Positions 25,647 through 36,256 are shown, numbered from the stretch's first letter. The stretch: DNA of 57,845 bases from Allobosea sp. CS1GBMeth4 (GCF_900185715.1 NZ_FYAS01000028.1:1-57845), one strand, 5' to 3'. Made by a program: numbers and translations. Notes: a model not told the origin generated them from the sequence alone.

Positions 25647-26824
25647 CGAATGCATCCGACCGTTGCGAGAAGCCGCTTTCGGCCGGCGTGGTCGTCCTGC
25701 TGGCGATCACAGCCGGCGGAGCGATCGCAAACAACTATGCGATCCAGCCGAGCCTCGGCGCGATCGCGCAGGACCTGGGCGCCACGCCAAGTGCGATCAG
25801 CCTGACGGTTGCCGGCGTGATGCTCGGATATCTCGTGGGTCTGGCGCTGCTCGTGCCGCTGGCCGACCACGTGAACCCGCATCGACTGATCCCGGGCCAA
25901 CTCATCGCATTGGCCGCAGCGCTCACGGCCGCCTCGGCGGTGCCGAGCGCGGGGCTTCTGCTTGTCTGTCTCGTTCTCGTCGGCGCAACGACCACGGTCG
26001 CGGCGCAGGCGAATGCCATTGTCGGCAAGTTCGCAGGAGCGGCCGATCGAGGGAGGCAGATGGGTCTTGTCTCCGCGGGTATATCGGCGGGAATTCTCTT
26101 GTCCAGGTTCGTAGGCGGCCTGCTGACGACATGGGTCGGGTGGCGGGCCATGCTGCTGTGCTTCGCCGGTGCCTGTTGCATCGCCGCTCTGACAATGGCG
26201 CGGCGATTGCCGGACCGCCAGCCACATGCGGCTTGGAACTATTTCTTCACCTTACGTACGATGCCGGGACTTTTGGCCCAGTATCCGCAGCTCCGCTTGT
26301 CGGCGGCAGCCGGTATGCTCTGGTTCTTTGCCTTCAACGCTATATGGGTGGGGCTCGCGCTCTCATTGGCGCAGCCGCCATGGTCTCTGAGCGCCGATGC
26401 GATCGGGCTCTACAGCATTGCAGGACTCTTGGGCCTTTTCGTCACACCCGCAGCCGGACAGCTGGCGGACAGGTTCGGCGCGCGGCGGATCAAGATTGCC
26501 GGCCTTGCGGCCGCCGCCGCATCAGCACTCGTACTCCTCATGACGCTCGGCCAGCCGCTCTTTTTCGCGCCGGCGCTCGCGGTCTTTGATGCCGGGTGCT
26601 TCGCCGCGCAGGTCGCGAACCAAGCCGATATCATCCGACTCGATCCCGGCCGCTCGGGCGTGCTGAATTACGTCTATCTGCTGCTCTACTATGTGGCCGG
26701 AGCCGTCGGCACGGCGGCGGCTGGACCGCTTGTGGCGGCAGGCGGATGGGCTCTTCTCGGCGGCTCTGCCATCATTGCCATCATTGGCGCAATCTTAGCG
26801 TCTGCCACGCGGAGCACTTCATAA
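25643..26824 (+). CDS. MFS transporter
   Basis: 393 residues starting at GTG 25643, overlapping the RidA stop by four bases. Twelve hydrophobic segments can be traced. The typical loop motif appears as GLALLVPLADHVNPHRLIPG, and a second-half counterpart as PAAGQLADRFGARRIKIAG. The N-terminal part (NNYAIQPSLGAIAQDLGATP) resembles the sugar-efflux and YwfA-like branch. It sits in the inner membrane, likely exports or imports a small metabolite handled by the RidA protein, and is under the TrmB regulator. Confidence 0.85.
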   Translation: MTNASDRCEKPLSAGVVVLLAITAGGAIANNYAIQPSLGAIAQDLGATPSAISLTVAGVMLGYLVGLALLVPLADHVNPHRLIPGQLIALAAALTAASAVPSAGLLLVCLVLVGATTTVAAQANAIVGKFAGAADRGRQMGLVSAGISAGILLSRFVGGLLTTWVGWRAMLLCFAGACCIAALTMARRLPDRQPHAAWNYFFTLRTMPGLLAQYPQLRLSAAAGMLWFFAFNAIWVGLALSLAQPPWSLSADAIGLYSIAGLLGLFVTPAAGQLADRFGARRIKIAGLAAAAASALVLLMTLGQPLFFAPALAVFDAGCFAAQVANQADIIRLDPGRSGVLNYVYLLLYYVAGAVGTAAAGPLVAAGGWALLGGSAIIAIIGAILASATRSTS

Positions 26825-26839
26825 CCGCCAGAAACGAAC

Positions 26840-27475
26840 TCAGCGCTGAACAAAACTGGGGGCAGCGTCACCTGCGGCCGGCTGTGTGAACAAAGCCTCG
26901 ATCTTGCGGGTGAGCAGCTTGTCGCGCGGCTCGAAACTGAAATCGCCCTCATAGCGAGCCCGAACCGCCTCCGCGAGATCAATCCCGCCTCTCATCAGAG
27001 CTTGGGCCACTTGCGCACGCTCGGCCTTATCGACCTTGCCGGCGAGCCCATGTTTCCGCAACATCGCCTCAGTCGTAAGGCCAACGCTGAAGAGGTCGTT
27101 GGCACCGAGAGCATTCCTGGTATCTGCGGCGAGCTCGTGAAAGAACTTTGCGCGCATCGCGCGCGTCTCGGGCGGCATTGGGCCAGTCTGAAGCCGAAAC
27201 CGCCCCTCTCCTTCGAGGACGTAATTGTAATAGTCCTGCACGATTGCCGCGAGCTGGTCGTCCGAGAGCATGGGATCGCGGCGGCTTTCCTCGAGGAGCG
27301 ATTCTGCCGCCAGATATAACTCCCGCGCCCTGATCCCGGCGAGATGCAATTCGGAAGTCCGCAGCGAGCAGGTGACCTCGCGGCGCCGGAAGCGCGGGCG
27401 GAGGTCGAGCGGGATCACACGGCGGAAGTGGAAGATCCGATTGCGCTGGACGAGGTTGCGGAGATGACGCGCCAA
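26840..27475 (-). pseudogene. tyrosine-type integrase, N-terminal remnant
   Basis: 211 codons from a TTG at 27475 (MARHLRNLVQRNRIFHFRRV), matching the DUF6538-like N-terminus of phage-type integrases. The following arm-binding and core-binding regions are only partly present, and the catalytic domain with the Arg-His-Arg-Tyr residues is missing. The frame ends at 26840, 15 bases from the MFS stop. It starts about 95 bases from the tRNA-Gln 3' end and is read away from it, the usual place of an integrase next to its attachment site. It cannot mobilise the region. Confidence 0.75.
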
Positions 27476-27569
27476 AGCGGTGCCCTTTGTAGCAACCGGG
27501 CGGGCAAATCGCTTTGCCGGCCCGGAGAGGGCAGAAGAAGCGCTTTGAAATCAGCTACTTCAGGAAAAG

Positions 27570-27643
27570 TGGCTGGGGGACTAGGATTCGAACCTAGACA
27601 ACCAGAGTCAGAGTCTGGGGTCCTACCGTTAGACGATCCCCCA
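27570..27643 (-). tRNA. tRNA-Gln (CTG)
   Basis: 74 nt with an encoded CCA. Read on the minus strand it starts TGGGGGATCGTCTAACGG, has anticodon stem CCAGA/TCTGG with loop CTCTGAC (anticodon CTG), T-arm GGTTCGAATCC and ends CCCCCAGCCA. An integrase remnant begins just beyond its 3' end, so its 3' part probably served as the attachment site of the accessory region to the left. No second copy of the tRNA end was seen within the window. Confidence 0.95.
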
Positions 27644-27812
27644 ACGGGCGCGTTGTGGTGCGACGCGTCGGATGGGCGCGATCTAAACAACCTCGCGCCC
27701 GGTTGCAAGCCTTCTGTGACGATTTCGACATGCAAGGCGTTCGCGGCGCCTCGCGGGACGCTCCGGCATGAGCGCCGACGCGATGCGGCGCGGGCGTCGG
27801 CGCGGCAAACCG

Positions 27813-29315
27813 TCAGCCGCCGCTGAGCGTGCGCCTGACCGCGTCGCGCCAGCCGGCGACGAGGCTGCGGCGGGCCTCCTCGGCGAGTCGGGGCGAGAAT
27901 CGCCGCTCCAGCCGCCAGCGATCGGCGAAGCGGGCCGGCTCGGGCAGGAGCCCGGCATCGAGGCCGGCGAGATAGGCGGCTCCCAGGGCGGTAGTCTCCA
28001 GCACCTGCGGCCGGTCGACCGGGGCGGCGAGGATGTCGGCGAGGCGCTGCATCGTCCAGTCGGAGGCGACCATGCCGCCATCGACGCGCAGCACCGTCTG
28101 CGCCCCCTCCGCCTCCGGCCAGTCGGAGCGCATCGCCTCGAGCAGGTCGAGCGTCTGGAAGCAGACCGAATCGAGCGCGGCGCGGGCGAATTCGCGCGGG
28201 CCGGTGTTGCGGGTGAGCCCGAACATGGCGCCGCGGGCCTTGGCGTCCCAATGCGGCGCGCCGAGGCCGGTGAAGGCCGGCACCAGATAGACCTGCTGGC
28301 CCGGATCGGCATTGGCGGCGAGCGGGCCGCTGTCGGAGGCCTTCTCGATGATGCCGAGGCCGTCGCGCAGCCATTGCACCGCGGCGCCGGCGATGAAGAT
28401 CGAGCCTTCCAGCGCGTAATGGCGCACGCCCCCGAGCTGGTAGGCGATGGTCGAGAGCAGGCGGCTCCGCGAGGCGACCGCCCGGGTGCCGGTGTTGAGC
28501 AGGGCGAAGCAGCCGGTGCCATAGGTCGATTTCAGCATGCCGGGCTCGAAGCAGGCCTGGCCGACGGTCGCCGCCTGCTGGTCGCCGGCGATGCCGCGAA
28601 TCGCGATCGCGCCGCCGAGCAGCCCCGGCTCGCTGTCGCCGAAATGGGCGGCGCAGTCGCGCACCTGCGGCAGCATCGCGGCGGGAATGTCGAGCAGCGC
28701 CAGCAGGTCCTCGTCCCATTGCCCCTTGTGGATGTCGAACAGCAGGGTGCGCGAGGCATTGGTCGCGTCGGTGGCGTGGACGCGCCCGCCGGTCAGACGC
28801 CAGAGCAGGAAGCTGTCGACAGTGCCGAAGGCGAGCTCGCCGCGCCGGGCCCGCTCGCGCGCGCCGGGAACATGGTCGAGGATCCAGGCGATCTTGGTGC
28901 CGGAGAAATAGGGATCGATGCGCAGGCCGGTGCGTTCGGTCACCAATCTGCCATGGCCCTCGGCCTCCAGCGCGGTGCAGCGCTCAGCGGTGCGCCGGTC
29001 CTGCCAGACGATGGCGCGGTGGATCGCCTGCCCGGTGCGGCGATCCCAGACCAGGGTGGTCTCGCGCTGGTTGGTGATGCCGATCGCGGCGACCTCCCCC
29101 GCCCGCGCCTCTGCCCGCGCCAGCGCCTGCCGGCAGACCGAGAGCGTGCTGTCCCAGAGATCCTCCGCCTCGTGCTCGACCCAGCCGGAGGCGGGATAGT
29201 GCTGCGGGAATTCCTGCTGGGCAGTGGCGACCGGCTGCAGGTTCTCGTCGAACAGGATGGCGCGCGAGGATGTGGTGCCCTGGTCGATCGCCAGGATCAT
29301 GCGCCGCGCCGCCAT
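27813..29315 (-). CDS. glpK: glycerol kinase
   Basis: 500 residues from ATG 29315. It phosphorylates glycerol to glycerol 3-phosphate with ATP in the cytoplasm. Visible FGGY-family features: [16 protein letters not shown] at the start, the [17 protein letters not shown] block, WQDRRTA, the [13 protein letters not shown] block, [20 protein letters not shown] and, near the C-terminus, the [15 protein letters not shown] block. Length and motifs are complete. It is the first clearly core gene right of the tRNA-Gln boundary. It is divergent from the ppx-like gene over a 229-base gap in which no further feature is seen. Confidence 0.97.
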   Translation of the reverse strand: MAARRMILAIDQGTTSSRAILFDENLQPVATAQQEFPQHYPASGWVEHEAEDLWDSTLSVCRQALARAEARAGEVAAIGITNQRETTLVWDRRTGQAIHRAIVWQDRRTAERCTALEAEGHGRLVTERTGLRIDPYFSGTKIAWILDHVPGARERARRGELAFGTVDSFLLWRLTGGRVHATDATNASRTLLFDIHKGQWDEDLLALLDIPAAMLPQVRDCAAHFGDSEPGLLGGAIAIRGIAGDQQAATVGQACFEPGMLKSTYGTGCFALLNTGTRAVASRSRLLSTIAYQLGGVRHYALEGSIFIAGAAVQWLRDGLGIIEKASDSGPLAANADPGQQVYLVPAFTGLGAPHWDAKARGAMFGLTRNTGPREFARAALDSVCFQTLDLLEAMRSDWPEAEGAQTVLRVDGGMVASDWTMQRLADILAAPVDRPQVLETTALGAAYLAGLDAGLLPEPARFADRWRLERRFSPRLAEEARRSLVAGWRDAVRRTLSGG

Positions 29316-29544
29316 GCCGTTTCTCCCCTTGCTCGCTGCCCGGCTTCGTGGCCGGCCGGCGCCGAGCTTTGCCGCGAAGGCCGGGCGCAGGCAAGCGCGG
29401 GCGCACGTCGCCGCGTTTCCGCCACAGGTTCCGCTTGGCAGGCGCGCCATGCTGTTGTTACGCTGCCCTTCGAATGGAAACGTTCCAGCCTCGTGCTGGA
29501 CTCCGGCGGTCGCCACGGCGGCACGGCCGGCGAAGGGTTGGCAA

Positions 29545-30645
29545 GTGACGGTCGAAGACCGCCAGGAATCCGACCGCCCCGTCGTGGCGGCGGTCCCCCT
29601 ACCGGGCGAGCGGTCCGTGCCGCCGGCAGCGGTTCGGTTCGCTCCGGCGCCGCAGCAGCGGCAACCTCCCGCCACCTATGCCGCGCTCGATCTCGGCACC
29701 AACAATTGCCGCCTGCTGATCGCGCGGCCGGCGCAGCACGGCTTTCGCGTCGTCGACGCCTTCTCCCGCATCGTGCGGCTCGGCGAAGGGCTCGGCAGCA
29801 GCGGCCGACTCTGCGAGGACGCGATGGACCGCGCCGTCGAGGCGCTGAAGGTCTGCAAGAGCAAGATGGACCATCGCGGCGTGACCCGTGCGCGCCTGAT
29901 CACCACCGAGGCCTGCCGGGCCGCGACCAACGGGCTCGACTTCGTCCGCCGCGTCGGCGAGGAGGCGAGGCTCGCGCTCGAGATCGTCGACCAGAGGACC
30001 GAGGCCTCGCTCGCGGTGACCGGCTGCGCCGCCCTGGCGGCGCCGGAGGCCGGCGCGGTGATCGTCTTCGACATCGGCGGCGGCTCGACCGAGATCGTCT
30101 GGCTCGCCGGGCGCGAGGCCGGGCGCGACCCGGCCCAGCGCATCCGCGAATGGGCCTCGCTGCCGATCGGCGTGGTCTCGGTGGCGGAACGCTATGGCGG
30201 CGTCGAGGTCGGGCGCGAGAAGTTCGAACGCATGGTCGCCGATTGCGGCGAGGCGTTGCGGCCTTTTGCGCAGAGGGCGGCGGCGGCGCGGGCCGCTCCC
30301 AATTTCCACCTGCTCGGCACCTCCGGCACGGTGACCACCGTCGCCGGCATCCATCTGCGCCTGCCGCGCTATGACCGGCGCCAGGTCGACGGGCTGTGGA
30401 TGCACGAGCGCGACATCTGCAGCGTCATCGACGAACTCGTCGCGATGGACTATGCCCAGCGCCAGGCCAATGCCTGCATCGGCCGCGAGCGGGCCGATCT
30501 GGTGCTCGCCGGCTGCGCCATCTTCGAGGCGATCAGGCGCGCCTTCCCGAGCCCGAAGGTGCGCATCGCCGATCGCGGGCTGCGCGAAGGCATTCTGCTC
30601 AAGATGATGCACGAGGATCGCGCCTGGTGGCGCCGGCGACAATGA
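29545..30645 (+). CDS. Ppx/GppA family phosphatase
   Basis: 366 residues from a GTG at 29545 with GAAGGG upstream; the frame is open further, but homology starts only at about residue 45. ASKHA-fold motifs: [59 protein letters not shown] and [13 protein letters not shown]. Members hydrolyse polyphosphate or pppGpp. The short single-domain length is typical of alphaproteobacterial versions. Its stop overlaps the start of rlmE by ATGA, so the two form an operon, a common arrangement in this class. Confidence 0.9.
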   Translation: MTVEDRQESDRPVVAAVPLPGERSVPPAAVRFAPAPQQRQPPATYAALDLGTNNCRLLIARPAQHGFRVVDAFSRIVRLGEGLGSSGRLCEDAMDRAVEALKVCKSKMDHRGVTRARLITTEACRAATNGLDFVRRVGEEARLALEIVDQRTEASLAVTGCAALAAPEAGAVIVFDIGGGSTEIVWLAGREAGRDPAQRIREWASLPIGVVSVAERYGGVEVGREKFERMVADCGEALRPFAQRAAAARAAPNFHLLGTSGTVTTVAGIHLRLPRYDRRQVDGLWMHERDICSVIDELVAMDYAQRQANACIGRERADLVLAGCAIFEAIRRAFPSPKVRIADRGLREGILLKMMHEDRAWWRRRQ

Positions 30646-31355
30646 CGACGACGAAATCCGGCGGCGGCGGCGCGCGCGACCTGCGCGTCAAGGTCAAGAA
30701 GCCCGCCAAGCGCAGCCACTCCTCGCAGCTCTGGCTCGAGCGCCAGCTCAACGATCCCTATGTCAAGCGGGCGCGCGAGATGGGCTATCGCTCGCGCGCC
30801 GCCTTCAAGCTCGCCGAGATGGACGAGCGCTACAAATTCCTGAAGCCGGGCCAGAAACTCGTCGATCTCGGCTGCGCGCCGGGCGGCTGGTGCCAGGTCG
30901 CGGGGGCCAAGATCGGGCTCGACAAGGGCAAGGGCCGGATCGTCGGCATCGATCTCCTGCCGGTGGACCCGATCCCGCATGTCGAGCTGATCCAGCTCGA
31001 TTTCATGGCCGAGGAAGCCCCTGCCCTGCTGATGGAGAAGCTCGGCGGCAAGGCCGACGGCGTGATGTCCGACATGGCCGCCAACACCACCGGCCACAAG
31101 AAGACCGACCATCTGCGGATCATCGGCCTCGCGGAAGCCGCGGTGGAGTTCGCCAACGACGTATTGGCGCCGGGCGGCTTCTTCCTGGCCAAGCTGTTCC
31201 AGGGCGGCGACACCGCCGGGCTGCTGGCGCAGCTCAAGCGTGACTTCACGCAGGTCCGCAACATCAAGCCTGCGGCGAGCCGGGCCGATTCCTCCGAGCT
31301 CTACGTGCTGGCGACGGGCTTCCGGCGCAGAAGCGAGCCGGAAGCGCAGGACTGA
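30642..31355 (+). CDS. rlmE: 23S rRNA (uridine 2'-O) methyltransferase RlmE/FtsJ
   Basis: 237 residues from ATG 30642. A basic N-terminal tail (RVKVKKPAKRSHSSQLWLER) binds RNA. The methyltransferase core shows RSRAAFKLAEMDERY with the catalytic lysine, the S-adenosylmethionine site VDLGCAPGGWCQV, SDMAANTTGH with the catalytic aspartate, and FLAKLFQGGD with the next lysine. It methylates U2552 in the peptidyl transferase A-loop of 23S rRNA during late large-subunit assembly. It is coupled to the upstream ppx-like gene. Confidence 0.95.
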   Translation: MTTTKSGGGGARDLRVKVKKPAKRSHSSQLWLERQLNDPYVKRAREMGYRSRAAFKLAEMDERYKFLKPGQKLVDLGCAPGGWCQVAGAKIGLDKGKGRIVGIDLLPVDPIPHVELIQLDFMAEEAPALLMEKLGGKADGVMSDMAANTTGHKKTDHLRIIGLAEAAVEFANDVLAPGGFFLAKLFQGGDTAGLLAQLKRDFTQVRNIKPAASRADSSELYVLATGFRRRSEPEAQD

Positions 31356-31365
31356 CCGGAGGCGC

Positions 31366-32039
<674 letters not shown>

Positions 32040-32043
<4 letters not shown>

Positions 32044-33287
32044 GTCGCGCCCCGGATGATGTCGACCGGGTTGAGCCGCGCCGCCTGCCGCGCCGGCAGG
32101 TAGCCGGCGACGCCGGCCGAGACCAGCGCGAAGCCGGCGGCGACGAGATAGTGCCAGATGCTCCAGGCCAGCGGCAGGCGGGTGATCTCCTGGGCGACGC
32201 CGGCGCCCGACAATTCGAACCGGACCAGGGACAGGGCGAGGCACAGGCCGAAGCCGATCGCCCAGCCGACCAGCGAGCCGCCGGCGCCGAGCGCCAGCCC
32301 TTCCAGGAGGAAGAGGCGGCGCATGTCGGCCCCGGTGAAGCCGAGCGACTTCAGGATGGCGATGTCGCGCGCCTTTTCGTGGGTGATGGTCGAGATGATG
32401 TTGAAGATGCCGAAGCCGGCGACGAGCAGGATCGCGCCGACGACGGTGTACATGATGACGTTGCGGATCACGAGCGCCTCGAGCAGCGACTCGTTCGCCT
32501 CCTGCCAGGCCGTCGCCTTGTAGCCGAGCTGCGCCTCGGCCCGGCGCGCCACCTGCGGCGCGGCGCCGGGATCACCGAGCTTCAGCCTGATCTCGTTGAT
32601 CGCGTTCGGGCGCTCGCTCAGGATCTGCGCGTTCTTGAGCAGGACATAGCCCTCGCCCTCGTCGCGCGCCGTCGTGCCGGTGTGGAACAGGCCGACGATC
32701 TTGAAGGCGCGGTTCTGGCCGGTGGCGGAGACCATGGTGACGGTGGTGCCGAGCTCGGCGCCGAGGCGCTGCGCCAGCCGGTCGCCGACCACGATGTTGT
32801 TGCCGCCGGCGATCAGCGAGGTGAAGCTGCCATGGCGGAAGTCCTTGGCGAGCGAGGAGACGCCCATCTCCGCCTGTGGCTCGATGCCGATGACGGCGAT
32901 GCCGACATCGCGCCCGGAATAGCGCACCACCCCTTGCGTCTTCAGGCTGACCGCGAGCCGGCCGGGCACCCAGGCCCTGAGCATGGCGGTCGCCTCCGTC
33001 GGGTTGAGGATGCCGCGCCGGTCCTCCTTCGGCCGCAGCCCGGCGATCCGCACCGCGGCGAAGGCGTCCTGCGCCGGCTGGCGCCGCGCCGTGCGATAGT
33101 CGTCGGTGATGTCGACATGCGGCATGGTGTCGACGAGCCGCGCCACGAAATCATCCTCGCCGCCCTGCATCAGCGACGCCATGGCGATGGAGAAGCCGAC
33201 GCCGAGCGCGACGCCGGCGATCGCGACCAGCGTCTGCCGGCCGCGTCCGCGGATATGCGTCAGGGCCAGAGCGAGGATCAGCCGCAA
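32040..33287 (-). CDS. ABC transporter permease, MacB/FtsX type
   Basis: 415 residues from a TTG at 33287, three bases after the adaptor stop. Topology is the MacB kind: one N-terminal helix (ILALALTHIRGRGRQTLVA), a large periplasmic domain of about 230 residues, then three helices near the C-terminus (IMYTVVGAILLVAGFGIFNI, the FLLEGLALGAGGSLVGWAIG helix and one ending in VSAGVAGYLPAR). The FtsX-like loop ITHEKARDIAILKSLGF is present. It couples ATP hydrolysis to work in the periplasm, such as expulsion of a toxin, lipid or peptide. Confidence 0.92.
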
Positions 33288-33290
33288 GGC

Positions 33291-34301
33291 TCAGCCTCCC
33301 TGCACCTTGATCCGGGCGCCGTCGGCGAGCTTGTCCGGAAAGGGCACGATGACGCGAGCCTGCTCCGGCAGGCCCGACAGGACCTCGATGTCGCCGGTGC
33401 CGCGAATGCCGATCGCGAGCTCGCGGCGGCGGGCGCGATCGCCCTCGGCGACATAGACGGCATTGCCCTGCACGGCTGCGACCGGCAGCAGCAAGGCGTT
33501 GCGGGCCACGCGCGTGATGATGTTGAGCTCGACGGTCATGCCGATCAGCAGCGGCGTGTCGTCCGGCAGGGCGACATAGACGCGATAGGTCTTGGCGACC
33601 GGATCGCCTTTCGGGGTGATGCTCTCGACGGTTCCCTCCAGTGGCCTTCCCGGGAAGGCATCGGCCCGGATCAGGGCGCGCTGCCCGGGCTCGACCTGCG
33701 GGATGTCCTCCTCGTTGACCTCGGCGACGATGCGCAGCGGCCTGGCCTCGCCGATCCAGAACAACACGGCGCCGGGCTCGGCGATCTCGCCGATCTCGCC
33801 GTCGCGGCGCAGCACCGTGCCGCGCATCGGGGCGCGGAGGACATGGTTCTCGAGACGCGCGGTCTGGCCGGCGATCAGCGCCGAGGCCTGCCCCATCTCG
33901 CTGCGGGCCCGGTCGAGCGCCTGCTGGCTCATCACATTGCGCTCGACCAGGACCGCGAGCCGGTCGTGCTCCGCGGTGGCGAGCTTCTGGCGCGCCCTGA
34001 GCTCGGCGAGCGTCGCCTCGGCCTGGGCGCTGTCGAGCCGGGCCAGGATCTGGCCTTGCTCGACCCGCCGGCCCTCGCAATCGCAGCGCTCGACGATGCG
34101 CTCGCGCACCAGCGCCGTCACCTTGGCCCAGTTGCGCGGCTCGGTCGTGCCCGTGGCATAGACCACCTCGGCCGCATCGCCGCGCCCGGGAGAGACGGTG
34201 ACGACCGCCGCCGGCTTCGTCAGGAACCAGAAGGCGCCGCCGGCGACGAGCACGGCCGCGGCGGCGAGGAGAAGGCGGGCGAATTTCACGGCATCCCCCA
34301 T
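33291..34301 (-). CDS. periplasmic adaptor (membrane fusion) protein, MacA/RND type
   Basis: 336 residues from ATG 34301. An N-terminal helix (FARLLLAAAAVLVAGGAFWF) anchors it in the inner membrane. A split lipoyl domain (VERCDCEGRRVEQGQILARL and the ENHVLRAPMRGTVLRRDGEI block) flanks a helical hairpin, followed by a beta-barrel domain and a C-terminal membrane-proximal domain. The CDC motif in the first lipoyl half is unusual. It is first in the operon with the MacB-like permease and ATPase, and the TetR operator pair lies 88-125 bases upstream. Confidence 0.9.
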   Translation of the reverse strand: MGDAVKFARLLLAAAAVLVAGGAFWFLTKPAAVVTVSPGRGDAAEVVYATGTTEPRNWAKVTALVRERIVERCDCEGRRVEQGQILARLDSAQAEATLAELRARQKLATAEHDRLAVLVERNVMSQQALDRARSEMGQASALIAGQTARLENHVLRAPMRGTVLRRDGEIGEIAEPGAVLFWIGEARPLRIVAEVNEEDIPQVEPGQRALIRADAFPGRPLEGTVESITPKGDPVAKTYRVYVALPDDTPLLIGMTVELNIITRVARNALLLPVAAVQGNAVYVAEGDRARRRELAIGIRGTGDIEVLSGLPEQARVIVPFPDKLADGARIKVQGG

Positions 34302-34388
34302 CGGAGGCGTCGCGCCGGCGGCCCGACCCGGGACGATCCCGATCGGAAGACGTTGCGCCGGCAGGGTCTCTCGCGCAGAATTGCCAGA

Positions 34389-34426
34389 GACCGACGGTCG
34401 GTCATTTTACAGACCGACGGTCGGTC
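34389..34426. promoter_or_regulatory. doubled palindromic operator for the divergent TetR gene
   Basis: Two identical 15-base palindromes, GACCGACGGTCGGTC, at 34389-34403 and 34412-34426, 23 bases centre to centre, about two helical turns. They lie between the adaptor gene (start 34301, leftward) and the TetR gene (start 34445, rightward). Sites of this form, with a GACCGAC/GTCGGTC half-site, are typical of TetR/AcrR repressors. Binding would control both the efflux operon and the regulator itself. Confidence 0.85.
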
Positions 34427-34444
34427 GTCAAGCAGAGCAAGTGC

Positions 34445-35134
34445 ATGCCCCGCATCGTGAAGCCCCCGCAGGATCGCAGGACCGAGATCATCGACGGCGC
34501 CCAGGCGCTGTTCTTCGAGCGTGGCTACGAGCGCACGACCATCAACGACGTGATCGCCAGGGTCGGCATCTCCAAGGGCGGCTTCTACCACCATTTCACG
34601 GCGAAGGAGGATCTGCTCGAGGCGATCACCGCGCGGCTGGCGCAGGATGCCGTCGCCCGCGTCCGCGACGTCCTGGACGATCCCGCGCTCGGCGCGCTGG
34701 AGCGGCTGAACGGCTTCCTGGCGCGCTCACGCAGCATGAAGCTGGCCGATGCACCCAGGTTCCGGGCGGCCTTCGACGTCGTCTTCCGGCCGGAGAACCT
34801 GCTGCTCTACCACCGGATCAACGCCGCCTCGATCACGGTGATGCGGCCCGTCCTCACCAGGATCATCGCCCAGGGCAAGGCGGAAGGGACCTTCTCCGTG
34901 CCCGATCCCGAGGCCGCCGCCGAGATCGTGCTGCATCTCGGCGCGAGCACCTATGACGCCGTCGCGCGCACCTTCGCCGCCCTCGGCACCGCCGAGGAGG
35001 ACGCCGCGATCGAGGCGCTCGACCGGCGCCTGCAGTTCCAGGGCATCGCCATCGACCGCATCCTCGGCCTGCCCGATGGCAGCCTGACCTTCGTCGAGCC
35101 GGGCTTCACCCGCGCGGTGATGACGGCGCGCTGA
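34445..35134 (+). CDS. TetR/AcrR-family repressor
   Basis: 229 residues from ATG 34445. The N-terminal helix-turn-helix is RTEIIDGAQALFFERGYERT followed by TINDVIARVGISKGGFYHHF; the rest is an all-helical ligand domain. It is divergent from the adaptor-permease-ATPase operon, with two perfect palindromes in between, so it very likely represses that efflux system until an inducer binds. The next gene on the right is convergent glpX, with a hairpin between the two stops. The inducer cannot be predicted. Confidence 0.93.
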   Translation: MPRIVKPPQDRRTEIIDGAQALFFERGYERTTINDVIARVGISKGGFYHHFTAKEDLLEAITARLAQDAVARVRDVLDDPALGALERLNGFLARSRSMKLADAPRFRAAFDVVFRPENLLLYHRINAASITVMRPVLTRIIAQGKAEGTFSVPDPEAAAEIVLHLGASTYDAVARTFAALGTAEEDAAIEALDRRLQFQGIAIDRILGLPDGSLTFVEPGFTRAVMTAR

Positions 35135-35136
35135 AC

Positions 35137-35156
35137 GCGCCGCCGGCAGGCGGCGC
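35137..35156. terminator. hairpin between convergent tetR-like gene and glpX
   Basis: Perfect 8-base stem GCGCCGCC/GGCGGCGC with loop GGCA, squeezed into the 27 bases between the two convergent stop codons. There is no T-run, so it may act as a bidirectional barrier or a Rho-assisted terminator rather than a classic intrinsic one. Confidence 0.5.
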
Positions 35157-35161
35157 CGCTG

Positions 35162-36160
35162 TCAGTCGAGCTTGAACTTGGCGAATTCGCGGTGCTCGCC
35201 ATAGATGCGGCGCACCGTGCCGGTGATCGAGCGATAGACGATCGTCTCGGTCTCGATCACCTCGGGCCCGAAGCGCACGCCCGAAAGCATGCCGCCATCG
35301 GTGACGCCGGTGGCGCTGACGATGACATCGCCCGAGGCCATCTCGGCCATGTCGTATTTGTGGTTGGGATCCTTGACGCCCATGGTCGCGGCGCGCTTGC
35401 GCTTCTCCTCGGTGTCGAGGATCAGGCGGCCCTGCATCTGGCCGCCGACGCAGCGCAGCGCCGCCGCCGCGAGCACGCCCTCCGGCGCGCCGCCGATGCC
35501 GAGATAGAGGTCGATGCCGGTCTTCTCCGGCTCGGTGCAGAAGATCACGCCGGCGACGTCGCCATCGGTGATCAGGCGGATCGAGGCGCCGGTCTTGCGG
35601 ACCTCCTCGATCAGCTTGGCATGGCGGGGCCGGTCCATGATCAGCGTCGAGATCTCATGCGGCTTGACGCCCTTGGCGCGGGCGAGCGCGTTGACGTTGT
35701 CGGCCGGGCTGGCGTCGAGATCGATGACGCCCTGCGGATAGCCCGGGCCGATCGCGATCTTGTCCATGTAGACGTCAGGCGCGTAGAGCAGCTGGCCGGC
35801 GCCAGCCATCGCCATCACCGCGATCGAGCCGGGCATGTCCTTGGCGCAGAGCGTCGTGCCCTCGAGCGGATCGACGGCGATATGGACCTTGGGGCCGGTT
35901 CCGAGGCCGACCTTCTCGCCGATGAAGAGCATCGGCGCCTCGTCGCGCTCGCCCTCGCCGATGACGATCTCGCCGTCGATCGGCAGACGGTTGAGCTCGC
36001 GCCGCATCGCGTCGACCGCCGCCTGGTCGGCCGCCTTCTCGTTGCCGTGGCCGCGCCAGCGCGCGGCGGAGACGGCGGCGCGCTCGGTGACGCGGACCAG
36101 CTCCATCGAGAGATAGCGCTCGATGATCTGATCGGGCGAGATGCGGAGATCTTCGGACAT
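35162..36160 (-). CDS. glpX: class II fructose-1,6-bisphosphatase
   Basis: 332 residues from ATG 36160. It removes the 1-phosphate of fructose 1,6-bisphosphate for gluconeogenesis. Metal-site residues of GlpX are visible: DGEIVIGEGERDEAPMLFIG, VHIAVDPLEGTTLCAKDMPG with the DPLEGT metal loop, and the ISTLIMDRPRH and GIGGAPEGVLAAAALRCVGG blocks. Full length, no defects. It follows hom by 96 bases on the same strand; hom-glpX adjacency is a recurrent alphaproteobacterial arrangement. Confidence 0.97.
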   Translation of the reverse strand: MSEDLRISPDQIIERYLSMELVRVTERAAVSAARWRGHGNEKAADQAAVDAMRRELNRLPIDGEIVIGEGERDEAPMLFIGEKVGLGTGPKVHIAVDPLEGTTLCAKDMPGSIAVMAMAGAGQLLYAPDVYMDKIAIGPGYPQGVIDLDASPADNVNALARAKGVKPHEISTLIMDRPRHAKLIEEVRKTGASIRLITDGDVAGVIFCTEPEKTGIDLYLGIGGAPEGVLAAAALRCVGGQMQGRLILDTEEKRKRAATMGVKDPNHKYDMAEMASGDVIVSATGVTDGGMLSGVRFGPEVIETETIVYRSITGTVRRIYGEHREFAKFKLD

Positions 36161-36256
36161 GGGGACTCCCTGAACGCGATTAGCGGATGGCCGAGGCAAA
36201 TGACGAGCCGACAGGCGAAGACATGGCGAAGCCGGGGAAGACCGCGCCTGCCATGC

